Origin: an uncultured Bacteroidota bacterium | Lineage (GTDB): Bacteria; Bacteroidota; Bacteroidia; Flavobacteriales; BACL11 | DNA length: 35,359 nucleotides | Direction of reading: 5' to 3' | Assembly (NCBI GenBank): GCA_902533655.1 | Contig: CACAMX010000006.1 | Location: 1 to 35,359, forward strand | Shown: positions 28,701 to 35,359 of the stretch, one piece after another | Numbering within the stretch: position 1 is the first letter of the stretch | How the letters are laid out: every line of letters begins with the position of its first letter | Made by a program: the position numbers and the translations under genes | Notes under the pieces: model-generated | Seen by the model: the letters and a program-made list of their open reading frames with translations, nothing else | Databases searched by the model: none | What the model was told of the DNA's origin: nothing

Positions 28701-28773
28701 TTTGCAATTGTTGGCTTTTTGAGGAAAAATTCAACAAAAGGAACAGAACTAAAAGTAAGTAAGCTTTTTTCAA
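25765..28773 (-). CDS. Large periplasmic TPR-repeat protein
   Basis: This 1002-residue protein starts with a signal peptide (about 1-20, MKKAYLLLVLFLLLNFSSKS), so it should be in the periplasm or attached to the outer membrane. Nearly the entire chain is tandem TPR/SEL-like helical hairpins, visible as recurring A-x-x-x-Y/F and YYxxA patterns such as YQNSAVYYQKYMEY, YALNAFRQCV and ASSYYSNF. There are no enzymatic motifs. The start is TTG at 28773: an in-frame TAA lies two codons upstream and the TTG opens exactly onto the signal peptide. The downstream barrel gene follows after 11 bases. A scaffold for envelope assembly or a partner of the barrel protein is likely but not shown. Confidence 0.85.
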   Translation of the reverse strand: MKKAYLLLVLFLLLNFSSKSQQLQIAMELYQSQNYIQAINILEHLEESDKQLFYLSKCYENISLEKSRDLKIYFIENFKNSIFIDDIHSSLANIQYNSLEHSSCIDNYLKISRELTQKERFQLAYAFFVLQEYDKSSLIFKKLMSEKSVYKPSSTYYFSHIQYKKSLYESALNGFESLASEEKFSAISPYYIVQILFKQEKFERLLDYISINLNDIIPTRKSEVYRIMAESYYQLKDYQNSAVYYQKYMEYEDINNSLELLQVGHLYFELSDYMNAIKYLEKIIVANDTISQKSNYFLAQSYIKVDKKKYALNAFRQCVKSDVDKKIYEESYYNLTKLAFEVNSKNDDVLKILSDFLQKFPNSIYYKEIEDLTLKFYFNSKNYKKIYENLLAKNNLSDYERKQFYKSALQLAIQSYNTKDFKKAIVFLEESKSSEDIIISYLSKYWLADSYYQINNFKQSIYHFNEIKMLSFTGFEEFHEKTYYNLGYNYTKLRDFVNSEKEFKLFITKSRDEKRKVDATLRLADAMFMQKKYSLASSYYSNFSSTSDFDVDYALYQNSLCFSLLSDFEKQRESLQQIIQNFPNSRYYFQSLFDDAKLDYQNQSSDKAKETLQKIIESQANNEIVAKSILLKGNIEFNEGMIDKAMQTFKLVIENYDQTSSLLNSISALKSSYLLTGNIDNYLKYISTISSIVISKSEQDSLSYSAAMIKYNDRDYQSAISAFKSYLKINENGFFVDDVIFNLSQCFLSTNDTLSAEKYFLRIFDKRNEAYLEESCKFLARNYYSKKQYKRSEKFYIELANIANDNSTERESKIRLMLIYKDSINLKSMKYAEEVLKIKKTDTWVKGKASMMIARYSNSNSNYNKARIFYTNADSLLNKTEASEAKYMLIFYEFLDENFQKCESMIYDFSENYLDDYYIAKSFILLSDILVNQGNVFQSKATLESILNNFEPNSDIYILASKKLEDVISNEIELKTKTENSSEYRFLLDIESYDYDKLFEIE

Positions 28774-28909
28774 ACTTTAAATAAAACTAAAAATAAATAT
28801 AATGTAGTTTTATAAAAAAAACTCTTTTTTTAGTTTTCAACATCATTTTTTAACAATTAGAAGTGTTAGCATAAAATTTAAGAACTTATTTTTTTTTATT
28901 TGTAATGAA

Positions 28910-29107
28910 ATGTATCTATTAAAAATAAAAGGCACTGAAAAAATTCCAGATTTTGTCCAAATCAGAGATAAAAAAATGACTTTAATAGCTTATTTCAGAC
29001 TCTCTCAAGTTGAAAAAGGTATAGAAAAAAATAATCTAATAAAATACAAACAAAAGATTATTGATGGCATCAATAAAACCTCATTTGGTAAAATCTATAA
29101 ATTATAA
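28910..29107 (+). CDS. Conserved 65-residue protein next to ftsE
   Basis: This small soluble protein begins MYLLKIKGTEKIPDFVQIRD and ends FGKIYKL, and is rich in lysine and isoleucine. No known catalytic or binding motif is visible. From memory, flavobacteria have a similar small protein (KIPDYxQxRD ... TLIAYFR ... PFGKI) next to ftsE, sometimes given misleading enzyme names; its function is unknown to me. An ATG five bases earlier is in another frame and stops after five codons, so 28910 is the start. It ends five bases before ftsE, and the 136-base spacer to the divergent TPR gene must hold promoters for both sides; I see only near-matches to TAnnTTTG there (TTTATTTG). Confidence 0.75.
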   Translation: MYLLKIKGTEKIPDFVQIRDKKMTLIAYFRLSQVEKGIEKNNLIKYKQKIIDGINKTSFGKIYKL

Positions 29108-29112
29108 TACAT

Positions 29113-29796
29113 ATGAGTGAAAATATTATTGAAATTAAAGGGGCTTCAATTTCAATTAATGAGATTAAAGTTTTAGAGAATTTTAACTTTGAAATGAAAA
29201 AAGGAGAATTTGTTTACATCATAGGTGAAACTGGAAGTGGAAAAAGTACTTTTTTAAGATGTTTATACTGTTCACAAAAATTTTTAGAGGGAACAGCAAA
29301 AGTGGATAATTTCAATTTGAATAATATCAACAAACCAAAAATTCAGGAACTTCGAAGAAATTTAGGTATAATTTTTCAAGACTTTAAACTTCTTGAAGAC
29401 AGAAATATACATGAAAATTTAAAATTTATATTAAAATCAATTGGTTGGAAAAATAATAATGAAATAGATGAAAGGATAAGAGACACCTTAATGAAAGTAG
29501 GTTTGGAAGAAAAAGCAAAAAAAATACCTTATGAACTGTCTGGAGGGGAACAACAAAGAGCTAGCATTGCTAGAGCAATTGTAAACAATCCGAGCTTGAT
29601 AATAGCGGATGAACCAACAGGTAATTTAGATCCAAAAAAATCAATTGAAATTGTAAACTTGCTTAAGAAAATTAATATTAACGGCTCTTCTGTAATTATA
29701 GCTACTCATGACTATGACATTATAAAATCTCAATCGGGAACAATATATGAATGCTGCAACAAAAAATTGAAGAAAATAGAAAATTTGAGTCAATGA
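29113..29796 (+). CDS. ftsE: Cell division ATP-binding protein FtsE
   Basis: FtsE is the cytoplasmic ATPase that with the membrane protein FtsX controls peptidoglycan hydrolases during cell division. The 227 residues are a single ABC domain: Walker A GETGSGKST (38-46), the Q-loop FQD (88-90) followed by FKLLEDRNIHEN, the ABC signature LSGGEQQR (142-149), Walker B LIIADEPTGNLDP (162-174) and the switch histidine in IATHD (H200). The FQDFKLL segment and short length separate FtsE from LolD/MacB-type ABC proteins, which are the main alternatives. No ftsX lies next to it; murB follows with a four-base overlap. Confidence 0.88.
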   Translation: MSENIIEIKGASISINEIKVLENFNFEMKKGEFVYIIGETGSGKSTFLRCLYCSQKFLEGTAKVDNFNLNNINKPKIQELRRNLGIIFQDFKLLEDRNIHENLKFILKSIGWKNNNEIDERIRDTLMKVGLEEKAKKIPYELSGGEQQRASIARAIVNNPSLIIADEPTGNLDPKKSIEIVNLLKKININGSSVIIATHDYDIIKSQSGTIYECCNKKLKKIENLSQ

Positions 29797-30803
29797 TTTT
29801 AAAAAATTATAATCTTAAGGCTTTAAACTCCTTTGGTGTTGATGTGAAAACAAAATACTATTATGCTCTTAAAAAAATCGATGACATAAATTTTTTATTC
29901 AACCAAAAAAAACAATTTTTAAAAAAAATATTAGTCTTAGGTGGAGGAAGTAACATTTTATTTACCAAAGATTATGACGGGTTAATCATTCACAACCAAA
30001 TAAAAGGAATTGAAAAAGTTGAAGATAATAAAGATTTTTTAACGTTAAGAGTAGGTGCAGGTGAAAATTGGCACAAATTTGTTTTGTACACATTGAAAAT
30101 AGGTCTCTCTGGTATTGAAAACTTATCATTGATTCCAGGCTGTGTTGGTGCAGCTCCCATACAAAATATAGGAGCATATGGGGTTGAAGTAAAAGACTTT
30201 ATATCAAAAGTTGAATTTTATCACATAAAAGAAAGAAAGATTGATAAGAAAAATAAAATTGAATGTAATTTTGGCTACAGAGATTCTATTTTTAAAAAAT
30301 CTTTAAAAAATGAAGTAATCATAACTCATGTTTATTTTAAGCTGAATAAGAAATTTAATAAAATTATAAGCTATGGTACTTTGAAAGAATTAGTACAAAA
30401 AAAATCAACTGAGCTTAAGGCTGAGGATATTTCAAATTTTATAATTGAAATCCGAAACAGCAAATTACCTAACCCAGAAAATATTGGCAACGCAGGAAGT
30501 TTTTTTAAAAATCCAATTGTAAGCTCAAGTAAAATTGATAAACTAACCAAAGATTATCCTGACATAATCTACTTTAAAATTGATAATAATAATTATAAAA
30601 TATCTGCAGGATGGTTAATTGAAAATATTGGGTTGAAAGGTTATAGAAAAGGAGATGCTGGTACCTATGAAAAACAAGCGCTAGTGATAATTAATCACTC
30701 TAATGCTTCTGGAAAAGAATTGCTTTTATTTTCAAATTTTATTTCAGAAAAAGTACTTAATACTTATGATATCAAATTAGAAAATGAGGTCAATATTTAT
30801 TAA
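29793..30803 (+). CDS. murB: UDP-N-acetylenolpyruvoylglucosamine reductase
   Basis: MurB uses NADPH and FAD to reduce the enolpyruvyl group, forming UDP-MurNAc for peptidoglycan. I place the start at 29793 (ATGA overlap with the ftsE stop) rather than the ATG at 29751, because the protein then begins [16 protein letters not shown], matching the usual MurB N-terminus, and has 336 residues like the E. coli type (342). FAD-binding motifs are GGGSNILF (50-57) and [16 protein letters not shown] (115-130). Catalytic residues are R163 (GYRDS), S236 (NAGSFFKNP) and E332 near the C-terminus, the type I arrangement. Its last four bases overlap the end of the convergent icd gene. Confidence 0.95.
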   Translation: MILKNYNLKALNSFGVDVKTKYYYALKKIDDINFLFNQKKQFLKKILVLGGGSNILFTKDYDGLIIHNQIKGIEKVEDNKDFLTLRVGAGENWHKFVLYTLKIGLSGIENLSLIPGCVGAAPIQNIGAYGVEVKDFISKVEFYHIKERKIDKKNKIECNFGYRDSIFKKSLKNEVIITHVYFKLNKKFNKIISYGTLKELVQKKSTELKAEDISNFIIEIRNSKLPNPENIGNAGSFFKNPIVSSSKIDKLTKDYPDIIYFKIDNNNYKISAGWLIENIGLKGYRKGDAGTYEKQALVIINHSNASGKELLLFSNFISEKVLNTYDIKLENEVNIY

Positions 30804-32029
30804 GACTTCATTTTTTTAATTAAATTTTCATCTAATTTTTGTAAAAATTCTTCTGTGTTAACATAATGCGATTGGTTCAAATTCTTCCCATGTATGCAAA
30901 GAGCTAAATCTTTTGTCATAACTCCAGATTCAACTGTTTCAATGCAAACATCTTCTAATTTTTTACAAAAAACAATAAGGTCATTATTATTGTCTAATTT
31001 ACCTCTAAACTCTAAGCCTCTTGTCCACGCAAAAATAGAAGCTATTGGATTAGTGGAGGTTTTTTTTCCAGCCATATGTTGCCTGTAGTGTCTTGTAACA
31101 GTTCCATGAGCAGCTTCTGATTCCATTATTTTACCATTAGGAGTAAGAAGTGTTGATGTCATCAAGCCTAAAGATCCAAAACCTTGAGCTACAGTATCAG
31201 ATTGAACATCTCCATCATAGTTTTTACATGCCCAAACAAAATTTCCATTCCATTTCAATGCTGCTGCAACCATATCATCAATCAATCTATGCTCGTATGT
31301 AATACTAAGTTCTTGAAACTTAGATTTAAATTCACTTTCAAAAACTTCATGAAAAATATCTTTAAATCTACCATCATATGCTTTTAAAATTGTGTTTTTT
31401 GTGGATAAATATAATGGCCATTTTTTATCGATTGCTCTGTTAAAGCATGATCTAGCAAAACCATAAATTGATTCATCCGTATTATACATACACATTGCTA
31501 CACCGCCACTTTCATCAAAATTGAAAACATCCCAACTTTTTGTTTCTCCATCAGTACTTGTGAATGTCATCTTTAATTTTCCTTTTCCACTTATAACTTT
31601 ATCAGTTGCTTTGTATTGGTCCCCATAAGCATGTCTTCCAATACAAATTGGATATTTCCAATTTGGCACCAATCTTGGAACATTAGAGCAAATAATCGGT
31701 TCTCTGAAAACGGTACCACCAACGATGTTTCTTATAGTTCCATTAGGTGATCTCCACATTTCTTTAAGTTGAAATTCCTCAACTCTTTGTTCATCAGGAG
31801 TTATTGTTGCACATTTAATACCAACTTGATACTTCTTTATCGCCTCAGCAGCATCAACTGTAATTTGGTCACTTGTTTTATCTCTACTTTGAATGCCAAG
31901 ATCAAAATACTTGATATCGACTTCGATATATGGCAATATTAACTTGTCTTTAATAAATTTCCATATTATTCTTGTCATTTCATCTCCATCAAGCTCAACG
32001 ATTGGATTCTCTACTTTTATTTTTTTCAT
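30800..32029 (-). CDS. icd: NADP-dependent isocitrate dehydrogenase
   Basis: Icd oxidatively decarboxylates isocitrate to 2-oxoglutarate in the TCA cycle, producing NADPH. The 409 residues belong to the dimeric, eukaryote-like subfamily: the start [19 protein letters not shown], the substrate-binding [17 protein letters not shown], and the metal and cofactor segments with YDGDVQSD and [14 protein letters not shown] are characteristic of that group rather than of the E. coli-type enzyme. The start at 32029 gives the usual N-terminus. It lies 12 bases downstream of the M16 peptidase gene and converges on murB with a four-base overlap. Confidence 0.96.
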   Translation of the reverse strand: MKKIKVENPIVELDGDEMTRIIWKFIKDKLILPYIEVDIKYFDLGIQSRDKTSDQITVDAAEAIKKYQVGIKCATITPDEQRVEEFQLKEMWRSPNGTIRNIVGGTVFREPIICSNVPRLVPNWKYPICIGRHAYGDQYKATDKVISGKGKLKMTFTSTDGETKSWDVFNFDESGGVAMCMYNTDESIYGFARSCFNRAIDKKWPLYLSTKNTILKAYDGRFKDIFHEVFESEFKSKFQELSITYEHRLIDDMVAAALKWNGNFVWACKNYDGDVQSDTVAQGFGSLGLMTSTLLTPNGKIMESEAAHGTVTRHYRQHMAGKKTSTNPIASIFAWTRGLEFRGKLDNNNDLIVFCKKLEDVCIETVESGVMTKDLALCIHGKNLNQSHYVNTEEFLQKLDENLIKKMKS

Positions 32030-32041
32030 GATACAGTTTGT

Positions 32042-34984
32042 TTAATAGCCAAAAACTTTTTCCAAAGTTAAAAATTCCACTTTACCATATTTGGAAAGTA
32101 ATTCAAAATTAATTGACTTCTTGTCAGCAAGAACTAAATAAGTATAATTCTGATTTGATATTTTTTCATTGTGAAAATTTTCCACATCACCCATTGAAAA
32201 GTTTTCAATATTTTCAAAAATATTTTTTCGTGAATCAGAACTAAGCCCCATCTTTTTGGCTCTTTCAATATAATTCATAATGGCTGACTTAGTTATTCTT
32301 TCAGTTCTTATCTTTTGAACAATACCTTCCTTAGCAGCATTTAAATTTCCCTCAGATTTAGGCATTTCCTTTAATAAGTTCATCATTCCCATCATTGCCT
32401 CCTCTAATTTATCGGCCTGTGTACCGATATATGAAAGCTGAAAATGAGAATCATTTATTTTTCTTGGAGTTGTAAATGTACTATAAACTGAGTATGCAAG
32501 AGCTTGTGATTCTCTAAGTTCTTGAAACATAACTGAACTCATCCCACCTCCAAAATACTCATTGTGAAGTCTTGATATTGGGATCAAAGTCGTATTTAAC
32601 TTCTCATTTTTTGAAATCACAATAACCTCTGCTTGCTTCATGTCATAATCTAAAAAGTAGACAGTTGGAGTTTTTCTTTCAATCTCCGTAAAAATTTTTG
32701 CATCTACAATATCATTAAGGTTAGATTTGTTTTTGTGTAATATTAATAATTGCTTCTCTACGTCAGAAATATCTCGGGGTCCATAATACTTTACTATATG
32801 TTTGGAAGCACAAACATCTCTAACTTTGTTAACTAAATCAATTGATTGAATATTATTAATAAATTCATTTGTTAATTTGTTAGTAAAAGGGGAATTTTCA
32901 CCGTACTTAGCAAAATTTACCATTGCATTAAACAAAATTGTTTGTTTGTTGAGCTTTGCGTCACTTCTTTTTTTCAAAATATCTTCTTTGAGCTTTTGCA
33001 ATGCTTCTTCATCTGACTTAAAATTGCTAAGAAAACTTTCCAAAAATTTAACAGTCTCTTCAAAATTTTCGTCAAGCCCTGAGATATTGATTTTAACTTG
33101 ATCGTCACTACAGTTGAATGACATCTCAGAACCTAACTTATATAAAATCTCTTGCTTTTGCTTAGAAGTTATTGAATCAGTTCCCAAGAACTGAAGATAT
33201 TCAAATGCAATTTTATTTACTGGATTAACATTTGTTCCAGCCTCAAATACATACGTCAGTTCAAATCTTTGATTCTCAAAATTCTTCATGTAATGAAATG
33301 GGACCTCGTCTATTTTACCATAGTTAATATCGTTTTCAAAATCAATAAAGACTGGCTCAATCTCATTTACTTCTTCAGATAATAAACTGTTTAGAAAATC
33401 TGTTTTGCTTTCTCTATTTACACTAACTGGAGTAATGTTAGGCTTAGTAACTTTTTCAACTATATCCTCACCTTGCTCTTTGTAAACTACAGCATAGTTG
33501 TCTTTGTAGTATTGATTTGCAAAATCAATAATGTCCTGCTTAGTTAATTTTGACATTTCATCAATCATTTGGATATATTCACTCCATTCAATACCAAGAG
33601 TAAATGCTTCAACATACTCATTGGCTCTCCCTTGATTATTTTCATACTTTTTAATTTGCTCTAGCTTCAAATCTGAAATAATCGCTTTCATGAGCCAGTC
33701 AGGAAATTTTCCATTTTTTAACTCCTCAATTTGACTTATTAATAAGTCTCTAACTTCATTCAAATTTTGATTTTGCTTGGGGCTACCATAAAAAACATGA
33801 GTTGAATAATCTTCTAAAATAAATGGAAATGATCCTCCCCCAATAATTTTTTGACTTTGGTTTAAGTTTAAGTCTATTAAACCAGCGGTTCTGTTGGACA
33901 TAATCATATCAGCCATTCTGAGCTTATGAATATCTTTTGATGATGCACCTGGAAATCTAAATGCAATGTATAATCTTTCAGCTTGTGGACCTACAACAGA
34001 TCTTTCAATAATTTTTTTGATTGGTCTTTCTTTAATGACCTCAAAATTCGGAACTTCTTTCGATTCAAATCCTCCAAAATATTTATCAATTAATCTAATC
34101 ATACTCTCAGATTCGAAATCTCCAGAAATACAAATAGCCATATTATTTGGCACATAGTATTTGTCATAGTATTTCTGGATCTCTTTTAAGGAGGGGTTTT
34201 TTAAATGCTTAATTGTTCCAATTGTTGTCTGCTGTCCGTATTGATGGTTTGGAAAAACAGCATCAAGCATTTCGTAAAAAAGTTTTCTTCCATCATCATC
34301 TAAACCTCTATTTTTCTCTTCATATACAGTCTCAAGTTCCGTGTGAAATAATCTAAAAATTGGGTTTCTAAATCTCTCTGACTCTAATTTCAACCACTTT
34401 TCAATTTGATTTGAAGGTATGTCATTAATATAAACTGTCTTCTCATTTGAGGTGTAAGCATTTGTTCCTTTGGCTCCAATTCCACTTACCATTTTATCAT
34501 ACTCATTAGCTATTGCAAATTTTGCTGCTTCATTTGATAATGAATCGATCTTATTCCAAATTTCTTCTCTTTCGCTGATATTTGACATCGGAACTTTTCT
34601 GTATTCCTCATACAAATCTTCAATATTGTCAAGTAAAGGTTTTTCTTCAGTAAAATTGATTGTTCCATATTTGTCAGTTCCTTTAAACAGCATATGTTCT
34701 AAATAATGTGCTAAGCCTGTTGCATCTGATGGATCATGCTTACTGCCAGCTCTCACAGCAATTGATGTTTGTAGCCTTGGCGCATTTTTATACTCAGTTA
34801 AAAAAACTTTAAGACCATTTTCAAGTGTGTAAATTTTTGTTTTTAATGGATCTTGCTCCAAGTTAAATGATTGTAGTTTATATTTTGAGTTCATTTTAAA
34901 AAAATTATTATTGGTGGATTTAATTAGAAATATTGAAAGCAATGCAATAACTAAAATTGTTGTTAAAATGTTCTTATTTTTCAT
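32042..34984 (-). CDS. M16-family zinc metallopeptidase (two-module insulinase-like)
   Basis: This 980-residue exported or membrane-anchored peptidase starts with a hydrophobic segment (7-22) that acts as signal or anchor; no lipobox cysteine is present. The first M16 module carries the inverted zinc motif HYLEH (93-97), and the third ligand is in TVYEEKNRGLDD (near E222). About 50 extra residues, mostly helical and charged (115-165), lie between those two parts compared with compact M16 enzymes. The second module lacks HxxEH but keeps GGGMSSVMFQELRE followed by ALAYSV, the usual inactive substrate-binding half. It probably degrades peptides in the periplasm. It follows dnaX by 12 bases and precedes icd by 12. 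Confidence 0.93.
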   Translation of the reverse strand: MKNKNILTTILVIALLSIFLIKSTNNNFFKMNSKYKLQSFNLEQDPLKTKIYTLENGLKVFLTEYKNAPRLQTSIAVRAGSKHDPSDATGLAHYLEHMLFKGTDKYGTINFTEEKPLLDNIEDLYEEYRKVPMSNISEREEIWNKIDSLSNEAAKFAIANEYDKMVSGIGAKGTNAYTSNEKTVYINDIPSNQIEKWLKLESERFRNPIFRLFHTELETVYEEKNRGLDDDGRKLFYEMLDAVFPNHQYGQQTTIGTIKHLKNPSLKEIQKYYDKYYVPNNMAICISGDFESESMIRLIDKYFGGFESKEVPNFEVIKERPIKKIIERSVVGPQAERLYIAFRFPGASSKDIHKLRMADMIMSNRTAGLIDLNLNQSQKIIGGGSFPFILEDYSTHVFYGSPKQNQNLNEVRDLLISQIEELKNGKFPDWLMKAIISDLKLEQIKKYENNQGRANEYVEAFTLGIEWSEYIQMIDEMSKLTKQDIIDFANQYYKDNYAVVYKEQGEDIVEKVTKPNITPVSVNRESKTDFLNSLLSEEVNEIEPVFIDFENDINYGKIDEVPFHYMKNFENQRFELTYVFEAGTNVNPVNKIAFEYLQFLGTDSITSKQKQEILYKLGSEMSFNCSDDQVKINISGLDENFEETVKFLESFLSNFKSDEEALQKLKEDILKKRSDAKLNKQTILFNAMVNFAKYGENSPFTNKLTNEFINNIQSIDLVNKVRDVCASKHIVKYYGPRDISDVEKQLLILHKNKSNLNDIVDAKIFTEIERKTPTVYFLDYDMKQAEVIVISKNEKLNTTLIPISRLHNEYFGGGMSSVMFQELRESQALAYSVYSTFTTPRKINDSHFQLSYIGTQADKLEEAMMGMMNLLKEMPKSEGNLNAAKEGIVQKIRTERITKSAIMNYIERAKKMGLSSDSRKNIFENIENFSMGDVENFHNEKISNQNYTYLVLADKKSINFELLSKYGKVEFLTLEKVFGY

Positions 34985-34996
34985 AATTGTAAATTT

Positions 34997-35359
34997 TTAA
35001 TACTCATAATCTAAGTCAAATTTTGACCTCAATTCTTCTAAGTTAGGATTTTGATTGACCATTTCTTTAAATTTTTCAGAATTCGTGTATGGTTTTTTAT
35101 TTTTATCATCTAGTTCAGTAACTTCAAAATTGATTTGAATTTTATCATTATTTAGTTTCTTACTCAAATAGGTTTTAATAAAGTTTAATCTACTAATGGC
35201 TATCTCTTTCTGGGATGTATTTGAAACATAAACTTCTATAATATGATTTTCTTTTAATTTAGGAGCAAAGTTTGAAAGTGCAATCATTAAATTAGTGTCT
35301 TTATCTTCCTCCAGCTTTTTAATAAATTCTGACCATTCTGATTGCAGAATTTCCTGAGA
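34997..35359 (-). CDS. dnaX: C-terminal part of DNA polymerase III subunit gamma/tau (start outside window)
   Basis: Only the last 120 codons are visible; the frame is open to the right edge, and an ATG at 35287 is internal. The visible part begins SQEILQSEWSEFIKKLEEDK and continues with SNFAPKLKENHIIEVYVSNT and a C-terminal segment KPYTNSEKFKEMVNQNPNLE ending DLDYEY. This pattern (W-x-E/K-F, then a short beta-rich domain, then pYT-x-EK-F-x-M-x-x-x-NP-x-L) is, from memory, that of the C-terminal domain of DnaX in Bacteroidota. The ATPase domain is outside, so the assignment rests on this tail alone. Confidence 0.72.
   Translation of the reverse strand, partial: SQEILQSEWSEFIKKLEEDKDTNLMIALSNFAPKLKENHIIEVYVSNTSQKEIAISRLNFIKTYLSKKLNNDKIQINFEVTELDDKNKKPYTNSEKFKEMVNQNPNLEELRSKFDLDYEY

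Noticed and set aside
28774-28909. Divergent spacer between the TPR gene and the 65-residue gene searched for promoters and RNA genes
   Set aside because: Only near-matches to TAnnTTTG (TTTATTTG, TAGTTTTC) and plain A/T runs are present; no tRNA-like or stable stem structure seen.
30833-30848. AATTTTTGTAAAAATT palindrome in the end of icd as a terminator for murB
   Set aside because: It is entirely A/T apart from the loop, lies in coding sequence and is not followed by a T-run on the plus strand.

Overview
The window is a densely coding, AT-rich stretch (roughly 30% GC by eye) of what is almost certainly a marine member of Bacteroidota, most likely Flavobacteriales with a compact genome. The evidence is a PorQ-type component of the type IX secretion system (T9SS), secreted proteins ending in T9SS type A and type B sorting domains, a GCTDSxAxNY-type repeat common in marine flavobacteria, a Bacteroidota-type GlmU-like protein, TAnnTTTG promoter elements, and an almost complete lack of Shine-Dalgarno sequences before start codons. 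I see no rRNA, tRNA, CRISPR array, insertion sequence, prophage or defence locus. No stretch over 300 bases lacks a gene.

Layout. Bases 1-813 (minus) hold the N-terminal part of a secreted thioredoxin-like protein that runs off the left edge. Bases 867-5737 (plus) are a tight run dapD - glycosyltransferase - tsaC/sua5 - cca, then after 101 bases miaA: lysine/diaminopimelate synthesis, one glycosyltransferase, and three tRNA maturation or modification genes. miaA overlaps by 29 bases the end of a convergent 986-residue SprB-repeat T9SS cargo gene. From there to 28773 everything is on the minus strand. In order of transcription these genes are: TPR protein - outer-membrane barrel protein; gyrB - mdh; rpmE (type B L31) - GlmU-like protein; a 95-residue unknown - lon - porQ - cmk - ispH; rpsA; pyrR - pyrB - STAS-like small protein - T9SS cargo - rnz; and finally the SprB-repeat protein. 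Bases 28910-30803 (plus) carry a 65-residue conserved small protein - ftsE - murB. The right end (minus) is the C-terminal part of dnaX - M16 peptidase - icd, with icd converging on murB.

How it fits together. Most genes are core functions: DNA supercoiling and replication, translation and tRNA processing, the TCA cycle (mdh, icd), pyrimidine synthesis (pyrR, pyrB), isoprenoid synthesis (ispH), peptidoglycan synthesis (murB, dapD, GlmU-like) and protein quality control (lon, M16). Among them sit envelope and surface functions: T9SS PorQ, two or three secreted cargo proteins, and a paired TPR/barrel module. Overlapping or nearly touching genes indicate several operons. Putative -7 promoter elements of the Bacteroidota type lie before dapD, rpsA, the 95-residue gene/lon, rpmE and gyrB.

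I found no clearly new biological system. The most interesting items are a strong hairpin with a T-tract between rpsA and pyrR that leaves no room for a separate promoter, an inverted repeat in the rpsA leader, the TPR/barrel pair of unknown role, and three small proteins of unknown function tied to lon, rnz and ftsE.
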